Source of the DNA: Chloroflexota bacterium
GTDB lineage: Bacteria; Chloroflexota; Anaerolineae; Anaerolineales; Villigracilaceae
DNA: 64,000 bases
Assembly: GCA_023459215.1 (NCBI GenBank)
Contig: JAEWVF010000026.1
Location: forward strand, 1 to 64,000
Direction: 5' to 3'
The notes below the pieces were generated by a model. That model saw nothing but the letters and a program-made list of their open reading frames with translations, was not told the DNA's origin and made no database searches. Below, in pieces: positions 1 to 7,125 of this stretch (position 1 is the stretch's first letter; every line of letters begins with the position of its first letter). Both the position numbers and the translations under genes were made by a program.

Positions 1-1842
1 GGCGAATACCGCCTGGGTAAGGGCATTGTGCTGTGCAAAGACACGCCCAACTTCATCGGCAACCGGGTTGCCTTTGGCACCGGCGCTTTTGCGCTCGTTT
101 TCATCATCAACAACGGCTACACTGTCGATGAAGTCGATGCCATCACCGGTCCGCTGATGGGCCGCCCCAAAACCGCCACCTTCCGCCTGATCGACCTGGT
201 CGGTATCGACGTTTGGGATCATGTCGGGCGCAACCTGGCCCCGGCCATCCCACATGACAGCTACGCCCAGCCCTATTTGCAGGCTGAAAAGCCGAACGCG
301 CTGATCAAGTCGCTGCTCGAACGCGGCTGGCTGGGCAACAAAAGCAAGGTCGGATTTTACAAGGAAGTGAGGGGGGAGGGCGGCAAGAAGGAATTCTGGT
401 CCCTGAACCTTTCCACGCTGGAGCATGAAGCGCCGACCAAACCGAGATTTGATTCCGTTAAACAGGCCAAAGACACCGAAGACCTGGCCGAGCGCCTGAC
501 GGTTTTGCTGGCAGCCGACGACAAAGCCGCCAAACTGGTGCAGGCCCTTACCTGGCAGGGATTCCAGTACGCGGCGGCGATCATCCCCGAAGTGGCCGAC
601 ACGCCCAAGCCGATTGACGACGCCGTCCGCTGGGGGTTCGGACACGAGGCCGGGCCTTTCGAAACCTGGGACAGGCTCGGGGTGGAGCGATCCGCGCAGC
701 GAATGGCTGAGGCCGGGTTCCCAGCCCCCGAATGGGTATCCGAGATGCTCGCCGGTGGAACGTCCACTTTTTACCAATATGAAGGCAAGGCCAAGGTCGG
801 CGTGTATGACGTAGCGCAGAAGAAATATGTGCCGCTGGCGCGCCCTGCCGGGTTTGTGACGATTTCCGGCTCGAAAAAGGTGGCCGAGAATGCCGGCGCG
901 ACGCTCTATGACATCGGCGACGGTGTCGGGCTGGTCGAATTCCACACCAAGATGAACGCGCTCGACGATGATATCTTTGAAATTACCTCGCTGGCGCTGG
1001 AGAAGGCCGAAACCGAGTTCGACGGGCTGGTGATTGGCTCGGAAGCCGATAATTTCAGCGCGGGCGCGAACCTGTTCATGGTGGTGGTGGCCGCCCAGCA
1101 GGGCATGTGGGATGTGCTCGATGGAGCCATCCGCAAACTGCAAAACCTGAACATGCGCATGCGCTACTTCCCCAAGCCGGTGGTGGTTGCCCCGGCGGGG
1201 CTGGCCCTGGGCGGCGGCGCGGAAGTGACCATGCACGGCTCACGGGTCGTTGCGGCGGGCGAGTTGTACATCGGGCTGGTCGAGTTGGGCGCGGGCGTCA
1301 TCCCGGCGGGGGCGGGGACGAAAGAGATGCTGCGGCGCGTGGTCAACCCGCCGATGCGCACCCAAAACGCGGACGCTTTCCCCTATCTCCAGCGCGTTTT
1401 CGAGCAGATTGGGCTGGCGAAGGTGGCGACGAGCGCCGAAGAAGCCTGCCAGGCCGGTTTCTTGACCGCATCTGACCGAATCATCCTGAACCGCGACCAC
1501 CTGCTTACCGAAGCCAAACGCGAAGTGCTGCACATGGCTAATAGCGGCTATCGCCCGCCCGCGCCTGAGCAGATTTATGCGGCTGGCCGAGACGCCCTGG
1601 CCGCGCTGCGCGTCGGAATCCACATGATGGGCGAAGGCAAGTACATTACCGAATACGAAAAGGTGATTGCCGGCAAACTGGCCTATGTTATGACCGGTGG
1701 TGAACTGAGCAAGCCGCAGTGGGTCAGCGAGCAGTACATCCTTGACCTGGAGCGCGAGGCGTTCCTGAGCCTGTGCGGCGAGGAAAAAACCCAGGCAAGG
1801 ATGTGGAATTTGTTACAGACTGGGAAACCGCTGCGGAATTAA
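1..1842 (+). CDS. fadN: 3-hydroxyacyl-CoA dehydrogenase / enoyl-CoA hydratase, FadN-like (5' end outside window)
   Basis: This is the C-terminal 613 residues of a bifunctional beta-oxidation enzyme. The reading frame is open from base 1, so the GTG at 28 is not a start. The first residues belong to the end of the NAD-binding domain (GKGIVLCKDTPNFIGNR). Helical 3-hydroxyacyl-CoA dehydrogenase C-terminal regions follow to about residue 240, and a crotonase domain follows from about residue 300, with the oxyanion-hole segments SAGANL and GLALGGGAE. Dehydrogenase first and hydratase second is the FadN order, not the FadB order. It oxidises 3-hydroxyacyl-CoA and probably hydrates enoyl-CoA in the cytoplasm. 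fadA and an SCP2 gene follow on the same strand, as in a beta-oxidation operon. The family call is solid; substrate chain length is unknown. Confidence 0.9.
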   Translation, partial: GEYRLGKGIVLCKDTPNFIGNRVAFGTGAFALVFIINNGYTVDEVDAITGPLMGRPKTATFRLIDLVGIDVWDHVGRNLAPAIPHDSYAQPYLQAEKPNALIKSLLERGWLGNKSKVGFYKEVRGEGGKKEFWSLNLSTLEHEAPTKPRFDSVKQAKDTEDLAERLTVLLAADDKAAKLVQALTWQGFQYAAAIIPEVADTPKPIDDAVRWGFGHEAGPFETWDRLGVERSAQRMAEAGFPAPEWVSEMLAGGTSTFYQYEGKAKVGVYDVAQKKYVPLARPAGFVTISGSKKVAENAGATLYDIGDGVGLVEFHTKMNALDDDIFEITSLALEKAETEFDGLVIGSEADNFSAGANLFMVVVAAQQGMWDVLDGAIRKLQNLNMRMRYFPKPVVVAPAGLALGGGAEVTMHGSRVVAAGELYIGLVELGAGVIPAGAGTKEMLRRVVNPPMRTQNADAFPYLQRVFEQIGLAKVATSAEEACQAGFLTASDRIILNRDHLLTEAKREVLHMANSGYRPPAPEQIYAAGRDALAALRVGIHMMGEGKYITEYEKVIAGKLAYVMTGGELSKPQWVSEQYILDLEREAFLSLCGEEKTQARMWNLLQTGKPLRN

Positions 1843-1845
1843 GAG

Positions 1846-1886
1846 CTTTGGGACGCGGAGTTTACGGAGTTACACGGAGATTTTTT
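1846..1886 (+). repeat. Upstream repeat flank of the GxxExxY gene
   Basis: The stretch contains spaced copies of a CGGAG core (gacgcggag, tacggag, acacggaga). The downstream flank at 2336-2400 carries the same words inverted (tctccgtgt). The gene is therefore bracketed by related repeats in opposite orientation. Confidence 0.5.
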
Positions 1887-2336
1887 ATGGATGTGCGAAG
1901 GCCAACGTCACAGGTGAAGTTTGAAGGAAAACATGCCGAGATTACCGACAAAGTCTTGCGCGCGTTTTTCGATTTGCACACGGAGTTGGGATATGGCTTT
2001 TCAGAGAAGGTCTATGAGAACAGTCTGACGATTTTGATGCAGGAACGCGGTTTGAAAGTTGATCAGCAAGTGCCAATCCATGTTTATTTTCATAGCAAGA
2101 TGGTTGGTGAATACATTGTAGATATGCTGGTCAATGATGTTGTTGTGCTTGAACTGAAAGCAGTCAGCAAACTCAACGAAGATCACGCTGCTCAACTTTT
2201 GAACTATTTGAAAGCAACTGAATACGAAGTGGGTCTTCTCTTAAATTTTGGTCAAACCGCCGAATTTCGCCGCAAAGTCTATGACAACGACCGTAAAGGC
2301 ACACGTATCTGGATAAAAAGTAAGCCCGCTCCGTAA
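1887..2336 (+). CDS. GxxExxY-family protein, PDDEXK-like
   Basis: A 149-residue protein of the GxxExxY family. The signature is G37-F-S-E40-K-V-Y43, followed by a PDDEXK-like core with D79 and E89-L-K91. No function has been established for this family; a nuclease-like fold is inferred from the core residues. The ATG at 1887 is chosen because a GGAG lies 7 nt upstream and conserved sequence begins soon after. The frame stays open back to 1773, but that part overlaps the fadN end and translates repeat sequence. The gene sits between fadN and fadA and is flanked by CCGTGT/ACACGG repeats, so it looks inserted. It is also visibly more AT-rich than its neighbours. Confidence 0.8.
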   Translation: MDVRRPTSQVKFEGKHAEITDKVLRAFFDLHTELGYGFSEKVYENSLTILMQERGLKVDQQVPIHVYFHSKMVGEYIVDMLVNDVVVLELKAVSKLNEDHAAQLLNYLKATEYEVGLLLNFGQTAEFRRKVYDNDRKGTRIWIKSKPAP

Positions 2337-2400
2337 AATCCGTTATCTCCGTGTCCCAAAAAAATAAGCCATCTTCGTGAAATCCGTTATCTCCGTGTCC
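2336..2400 (+). repeat. Two 21-bp direct repeats downstream of the GxxExxY gene
   Basis: Exact 21-bp copies lie at 2336-2356 and 2380-2400, a 44-bp period. Each contains tctccgtgtcc, the inverse of acacggaga upstream of the gene. The second copy ends just before the fadA ribosome binding site. Confidence 0.75.
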
Positions 2401-2415
2401 TAAAAAGGAGAATTT

Positions 2416-3603
2416 ATGAACATTCGAAACGCAGTAATTGTTTCAGCCGCGCGAACGGCTGTTGGAAAATCGAAACGTGGCGGGCTGGCGACGGTTCGCC
2501 CCGATGAAATGGCTGCGGAAGTGGTCAAGGAGCTTTTGCGCCGTACCCCCGGTCTCGACCCCGCCGAAGTGGAAGATGTCATCCTCGGCTGCGCTTTCCC
2601 CGAAGGCGAGCAGGGACTTAATATGGCGCGTACCGTGGCCCTGCGGGCCGGTCTGCCCCACACCACCAGCGGTGAGACCATCAACCGCTATTGCTCCTCC
2701 GGGGTGCAGTCCATCGCCCATGCCGCTTACGCGATTATGACCGGGCAGATGGAAGTTGCCATCGCTGGCGGGGCGGAATCCATGTCGATGGTGCCCATGA
2801 CCGGCAACAAATTCGCGCCGAATGCCTATTTCGCGGCTGAAAACCCGGCAGCCTATACCAACATGGGCCTGACCGCTGAAAATGTGGCCGAAAAATACGG
2901 CATTTCACGCGCAGACCAGGATGCTTTTGCCCTGCGCTCGCACCAGAAGGCAGTTGCGGCGGTGACGAGCGGACTGTTCGACCCGGAGATTGTGCCCATC
3001 GATGTAGAAATGGTCGAAGTGGTGGACGGCGCCCCAGTGACCAAGAAATTCACCGTCAGCCGCGACGAAGGCCCTCGCGCCGATACGACTCTCGAAGCAC
3101 TTGCCAAACTGCGGCCGGCCTTCAAGGAAGGCGGCTCGGTCACGGCGGGTAACTCGTCCCAGACTTCGGATGGGGCGGCGGCGGTGATGATCATGTCTGC
3201 CGAAAAGGCATCCAGCCTGGGGTTGAAGCCGCTGGCCCGTTTCGTGGCGTTCGCCACCGGCGGCGTTCCGGCTGATTTAATGGGTATCGGCCCAATTGCG
3301 GCCATCCCGAAGGTTCTAAAACTGGCGGGACTGAAACAGGAAGATATCGATCTGTTCGAGTTGAACGAAGCTTTCGCTGCCCAGAGTTTGGCTGTCATTC
3401 GCGAGTTGGGCCTCGATGAGAGCAAAATCAACGTCAACGGCGGAGCCATTGCGCTCGGTCATCCACTCGGCTGCACCGGTGGTAAACTTACCACGCAACT
3501 GCTCTATGAAATGGGCCGGCGTGGCTCCCGCTATGGCATGGTGACCATGTGCATCGGCGGTGGCATGGGCGCGGCAGCGATTTTTGAAAACCTTCAGCCC
3601 TGA
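2416..3603 (+). CDS. fadA: Acetyl-CoA acyltransferase (thiolase)
   Basis: A 395-residue thiolase, full length for the family. It catalyses the last step of beta-oxidation, thiolytic cleavage of 3-ketoacyl-CoA, or the reverse condensation. Nucleophile Cys93 lies in NRYCSSGVQS, His349 in GHPLG, and the second catalytic cysteine Cys379 in CIGGGMGAA; NEAFA is also present. The start at 2416 is preceded by AAGGAG. It lies downstream of fadN with the GxxExxY gene between them and is followed by the SCP2 gene, so it probably forms the FadN/FadA pair. Confidence 0.95.
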   Translation: MNIRNAVIVSAARTAVGKSKRGGLATVRPDEMAAEVVKELLRRTPGLDPAEVEDVILGCAFPEGEQGLNMARTVALRAGLPHTTSGETINRYCSSGVQSIAHAAYAIMTGQMEVAIAGGAESMSMVPMTGNKFAPNAYFAAENPAAYTNMGLTAENVAEKYGISRADQDAFALRSHQKAVAAVTSGLFDPEIVPIDVEMVEVVDGAPVTKKFTVSRDEGPRADTTLEALAKLRPAFKEGGSVTAGNSSQTSDGAAAVMIMSAEKASSLGLKPLARFVAFATGGVPADLMGIGPIAAIPKVLKLAGLKQEDIDLFELNEAFAAQSLAVIRELGLDESKINVNGGAIALGHPLGCTGGKLTTQLLYEMGRRGSRYGMVTMCIGGGMGAAAIFENLQP

Positions 3604-3640
3604 GCGGAGCTGCCTGTTTCTGGCGGCGTAGTCGAAGGGC
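3597..3640 (+). repeat. Interspersed element, gccctgagcg ... gtcgaagggc
   Basis: The fadA stop codon lies in a GCCCTGAGCG word and an inverted GTCGAAGGGC word follows at 3631-3640. The same pair of words occurs after glnE at 59203-59236. This looks like a dispersed palindromic intergenic element at gene 3' ends. Confidence 0.5.
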
Positions 3641-3681
3641 AGTATCAAATATCGATCAACCAATAACAAGGAGACTAACCA

Positions 3682-4008
3682 ATGGCTTTAACAATCGAAA
3701 CCCTGATGTCCAAAATGCCCGGCGCTTTCCTGCCGGAAAAGGCTCCCGGCCTGAACGCCGTCATCCAGTTCAAATTTACCGGCGAGGAAGCCGGCGACTG
3801 GTACGCTGAAATCAAGGATGGTTCGGTCAAGGTCGAGAAGGGTGTCCACGCTGCGCCCAAGATGACCCTGACGGCTGATTCCAGCGACTACGTCAAGATT
3901 TTCACTGGCGAACTGGACGGGATGAAAGCCTTCATGGAAGGCAAGCTGAAGCTGACCGGCGACTTAAACCTGGCGATGAAACTGACCCAGATGTTCAAGA
4001 TTCGCTAA
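3682..4008 (+). CDS. SCP2 sterol-binding domain protein
   Basis: A 108-residue stand-alone SCP2 domain. It shows the hallmarks of the family: a FKFTGEEAGDWY strand pair, alternating strands ending MTLTADSSDY, a VKIFTGELDGMKAFMEGKLKLTGD segment and the terminal helix. Such proteins bind lipid or acyl-CoA in a hydrophobic tunnel, and its place behind fadA suggests a carrier role in fatty acid metabolism. The ribosome binding site AAGGAG precedes the ATG. A strong hairpin terminator follows. Confidence 0.88.
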   Translation: MALTIETLMSKMPGAFLPEKAPGLNAVIQFKFTGEEAGDWYAEIKDGSVKVEKGVHAAPKMTLTADSSDYVKIFTGELDGMKAFMEGKLKLTGDLNLAMKLTQMFKIR

Positions 4009-4015
4009 TTCGCGG

Positions 4016-4062
4016 TTAAATCAAAAAGCGGCTGCCTCATGAGGCGGCCGCTTTTTGATTTA
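4016..4062. terminator. Bidirectional terminator
   Basis: A long hairpin has arms AAATCAAAAAGCGGC and GCCGCTTTTTGATTT, with A and T tracts on either side. It lies between the convergent SCP2 gene and the membrane protein gene at 4075 and can serve both. Confidence 0.9.
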
Positions 4063-4074
4063 ACTCATATGCCT

Positions 4075-4494
4075 TTACCAGAAAACACTCATGACGCTGA
4101 CAAAAACCCACAGGCTCAAGCAGAGTGTGATTAACGAGAAAGCACTGGTGGCGATCCCGGTCACGGTTGAACGGATCCAGCCGGTCAGGCCGACACCGAA
4201 CAGGAAAAGCAACAGGCCAAGAAACGCAACGATAAAAGCCCAGCCTCCCAGGGCCTCCAACTCGATAATTTCCCGGTTCAGTTCCGCGGTTGCCGCGCCA
4301 ATCATCACAAACGCGAAAATGGTAAATAAAAACATCAGTGTGGAGAGCGTAAAAATCACGATGATTGTTGTGGTCAATTTGCCGGGGTTGTTGCTGGCGA
4401 GCAGTTGCACCACTGCCGCGAAGGCAAAGCCGGCCAGGATGCCCGCCAGGGTGGCGATTTGATTGACCTCTTGCAAGATGTTTTCTACAGGCAT
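4075..4494 (-). CDS. Four-helix membrane protein, unknown function
   Basis: A 139-residue hydrophobic protein not recognised as a named family. Four transmembrane segments are visible: about residues 17-37, 45-70, 84-106 and 115-137. The first loop is short and the second is acidic (AELNREIIELEA). The ATG at 4494 is preceded by TTGGAG; a TTG at 4506 in the same frame is less likely. It lies just downstream of the SPFH gene but behind that gene's terminator. Confidence 0.65.
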   Translation of the reverse strand: MPVENILQEVNQIATLAGILAGFAFAAVVQLLASNNPGKLTTTIIVIFTLSTLMFLFTIFAFVMIGAATAELNREIIELEALGGWAFIVAFLGLLLFLFGVGLTGWIRSTVTGIATSAFSLITLCLSLWVFVSVMSVFW

Positions 4495-4514
4495 AAGCTT
4501 CTCCAAATAGAAAA

Positions 4515-4539
4515 CTCCCCGTCAATCCATGACGGGGAG
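4515..4539 (-). terminator. Terminator of the SPFH gene
   Basis: The hairpin CTCCCCGTC / GACGGGGAG has a 7-nt loop. On the minus strand it is followed by TTTTC. Confidence 0.8.
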
Positions 4540-4552
4540 CGATTTTCAATCT

Positions 4553-5620
4553 TTAGCTCTTCAAGAACTCTTCCAGGGCGGCCTTGCTGATGCGGTAGGC
4601 GTTGCCGAGCTTCTTGGCTTTCAAGTCGCCGGCGGTGATTGCTGCAACCACATCTTCTTCCGAAACGCGCAGGATGGCGGCCGCTTCGGAGGGGGTCATC
4701 ACGTCAGGCATCGCGCCCGCCGCGGCGGCTCCGCTGGCCGCGGGTTGGGCGGTCGGCTGGGTGGACTGGTTCGCCATCCCACCGGAGAGGGCCTGGTTCA
4801 TGATGTTACCGATACCCATCCCCGCGCCGATACCGGCAGTCAGGCCGGCCCCGCCGCTCTGGTTGTTGGCGGCATCGCGCATGGCGTCCGCAGCCTGGAG
4901 CTGGGTGTAGGTGGCCATGTCGAGCATGCCCATATCGCGCAGTTCCTGAGCCGATTTTTCGGAGGGCTTCAGGTTGCCGATGTAGAAAGTGGTCAGGGTC
5001 AGGCCCATGGCCGCAAAGTCATCCTGGGCCTTGGCGCGAACAGCGGCCCCGAGTTCCTCGGTCAGACCGATCAGTTCGGGCACGCTCTTCTTTGCACCGG
5101 TTTCGCCGAGAATATCCTGGAATTTGGAAAGCAGCATGGTGCGCATGCGCTCTTCAATTTCGCTGGTGCGGTAGATGGCCTGCTTGCCGACGATGTTGGT
5201 CACGAACAATTGCGGGTCGGCAACTTTGAAGGTGTAGGTGCCGAAGCCTTGCAGCAGCGCCACACCCAGGCCCATGCCGGGGTTGCGGACGATGATCGGC
5301 TGGGGCGTGCCCCACTTCTTGTTCTGGAACTCTTTCATCGAGACGAAGTACACTTCGGCCGGGAAAGGTGTGCGGTCGTTGAAGGCCTTGCCGATGAAAT
5401 CGATCAGCTTGGGAATGTTGGCCGTAACCAGGGTGTGCATGCCTGGGCCAAAAACATCCAGCGCCTGGCCATTACGGAAGAAAACCGCAGCCTGTCCATC
5501 GCGGACAATCAACTGGGAACCGATACGATAATCGCCAATGCTGCTGTCGTCCGGGAAGCGGTGAACGATTTCATCCACCATCTCATTGCGATATTCGATA
5601 ACGTCAAAGATACGAGCCAT
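4553..5620 (-). CDS. SPFH/band-7 protein with C-terminal excisionase-type helix-turn-helix
   Basis: A 355-residue protein related to the YdjI (virion core protein) branch of SPFH proteins. Residues 1-230 form the SPFH unit (IVRDGQAAVFFRNGQ near the start, then the long PQLFVTNIVG segment). Residues 230-300 are an Ala/Gly/Gln-rich linker. Residues about 307-355 match an excisionase/MerR-like helix-turn-helix (MTPSEAAAILRVSEEDV ... YRISKAALEEFL). YdjI-type proteins normally end in a zinc ribbon; here the ribbons are on the separate adjacent gene product. No membrane segment is visible. GGAGAG precedes the ATG. The role is unknown: it could be a scaffold that engages DNA, or the domain could bind something else. 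Confidence 0.85.
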   Translation of the reverse strand: MARIFDVIEYRNEMVDEIVHRFPDDSSIGDYRIGSQLIVRDGQAAVFFRNGQALDVFGPGMHTLVTANIPKLIDFIGKAFNDRTPFPAEVYFVSMKEFQNKKWGTPQPIIVRNPGMGLGVALLQGFGTYTFKVADPQLFVTNIVGKQAIYRTSEIEERMRTMLLSKFQDILGETGAKKSVPELIGLTEELGAAVRAKAQDDFAAMGLTLTTFYIGNLKPSEKSAQELRDMGMLDMATYTQLQAADAMRDAANNQSGGAGLTAGIGAGMGIGNIMNQALSGGMANQSTQPTAQPAASGAAAAGAMPDVMTPSEAAAILRVSEEDVVAAITAGDLKAKKLGNAYRISKAALEEFLKS

Positions 5621-5688
5621 GCTTCTCTCCTTTTGAGTTCAGGTCATCAATAGGTTAATTGTAGTCCATCCAAGATGATGTTTCAAGC

Positions 5689-5694
5689 ATTATA
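5689..5694 (-). promoter_or_regulatory. Possible -10 of the SPFH gene
   Basis: A TATAAT hexamer on the minus strand lies about 70 nt upstream of the SPFH start. No convincing -35 is seen at the right distance, so this is weak. Confidence 0.3.
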
Positions 5695-5717
5695 TACGCC
5701 AATTCATCAAAAATGTT

Positions 5718-6314
5718 TCAACCTTCCACCAGCCGTGTGCCGCAGGCCTGGCAGAAGAGCGCATCCGAGCTGTGGCCGCGTCCGCATTTGGGACATTTGC
5801 GCGGCAAATCGCTTGGCAGCGCGCCGCCGCACATCGCGCAGGATTCAAGCTGCGGATCGTTGGCCGTCCCGCAATACTCGCAAACCTTCGGGTTTTGCGG
5901 CGCATCCCGTTCCCCGGCCAGCGAGCGGGTCAGGGCGCATAAATCGTTGATAGCGTTCCAGATTTGCGGCGCGATGTTCTCCTGGGTGAGTTCGCCCAGC
6001 ACATCCGGGACCAGGGCCAGCAGCGAAAGCGGATTGGAGCCAGCCCGCTCGATGAGTTCGCTGGCATCCCCGGCTTTGTCCAGCCAGTTGCGGTCGCGAC
6101 TCATCGTGACCAGCACCCCGCCGCTGGTATCCGTGATATGAACCGTGACCGGCGTTCCGTGCTTGCTGCCAATCTGCACTAGCGAGGATGCCCCGGCTTG
6201 CGAAATGTTTACCCGGCGCTGGCGGTCGTTAAACCGCGCTGCCAGTTGGTCGGCCAGCGCGGCGGCGCTGATCTCACCGTGGAACATGCGTTGGCTGGGT
6301 GGGATAATGGCCAT
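5718..6314 (-). CDS. Double zinc-ribbon protein
   Basis: A 198-residue protein. Residues 1-130 are an unrecognised alpha/beta domain. Two zinc ribbons follow: C145-x2-C148 with C159-x2-C162, and C174-x2-C177 with C188-x2-C191. The ATG at 6314 overlaps the xdhC stop by one base (TAATG), so translation is probably coupled. It precedes the SPFH gene on the same strand. The N-terminal domain may be a sensor or binding module, but nothing visible fixes its job. Confidence 0.75.
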   Translation of the reverse strand: MAIIPPSQRMFHGEISAAALADQLAARFNDRQRRVNISQAGASSLVQIGSKHGTPVTVHITDTSGGVLVTMSRDRNWLDKAGDASELIERAGSNPLSLLALVPDVLGELTQENIAPQIWNAINDLCALTRSLAGERDAPQNPKVCEYCGTANDPQLESCAMCGGALPSDLPRKCPKCGRGHSSDALFCQACGTRLVEG

Positions 6315-7108
6315 TATTTTGACATCGGTTTGCCATCGCCGCCCTGGCGCAGCATGATGATTTCGGCCATGATGCTGACGGCGATTTCTTCGGGGGTTTC
6401 GGCGTTCAGTTCCAGGCCCATGGGTGAGTGGATGCGGGCAATTTGCTCGTCTCCGATGCCTTTTTCCTGCAAGCCTTTGACGGTGGTCGCCCAACGTCGT
6501 TTGGAGCCAATCACGCCGATGTAGGCGGCCTTGCTTGTCAGCAGCGGCGGGAGACCGGCTATATCGACCAGCGAACCGCGTGTGGTCAGGATCAGATAGG
6601 TTTGGCGGTTAAGTTTCAGGTGTTTGGGAAGTTCTTCCATCGCGACCGGGTAGAATTCATCGGCATCGGGGTTCATTTCCGGGGTGCAGAACTCTGTCCG
6701 GTCATCGCTGACGGCCACCCGAAAGCCCAGCCATTTTGCCAGGTGAGCAACCGCTTTACCGACATGTCCGCCGCCGATCACCACAACTTTTGCGGGTGGC
6801 AGGATCGGTTCCACATACACCTCCACTTGGCCGCCGCACACGCCGGGGTCGCCCCGCTTGGGGTCGGTCATGCTGTATTTGAGCAGGGATGGCTTGCCTT
6901 CGGCCATGGCAATCATGGCTTCATCGAGCACGCGATGCTCCAATTCGCCGCCGCCAACCGTGCCGGTAAATTCCCCGTTTTCATAAACCAACATTTTGCT
7001 GCCGGCCCGGCGCGGAGTCGAGCCTTTGCTGTCCACAATCGTACAAAGCGCCGCCGATTCGCCCCGCTCCAGCAAGCCGGTGATGATGGGATATAAGTTT
7101 TGCGTCAT
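6314..7108 (-). CDS. xdhC: XdhC/CoxI family protein
   Basis: A 264-residue protein of the XdhC/CoxI family, which helps insert or sulfurate the molybdenum cofactor of xanthine dehydrogenase or CO dehydrogenase type enzymes. The N-terminal XdhC domain has CTIVDSKGSTPRRAGSKM and the GTVGGGELE turn. A C-terminal Rossmann domain has VVVIGGGHVGKAV at about residues 110-122. No molybdenum hydroxylase gene is in the window, so its client is elsewhere or it has another role. The ATG at 7108 follows the cyclase stop by 17 nt, so co-transcription with the cyclase is likely. Confidence 0.88.
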   Translation of the reverse strand: MTQNLYPIITGLLERGESAALCTIVDSKGSTPRRAGSKMLVYENGEFTGTVGGGELEHRVLDEAMIAMAEGKPSLLKYSMTDPKRGDPGVCGGQVEVYVEPILPPAKVVVIGGGHVGKAVAHLAKWLGFRVAVSDDRTEFCTPEMNPDADEFYPVAMEELPKHLKLNRQTYLILTTRGSLVDIAGLPPLLTSKAAYIGVIGSKRRWATTVKGLQEKGIGDEQIARIHSPMGLELNAETPEEIAVSIMAEIIMLRQGGDGKPMSK

Positions 7109-7125
7109 ACAGGTAATTATATCTG

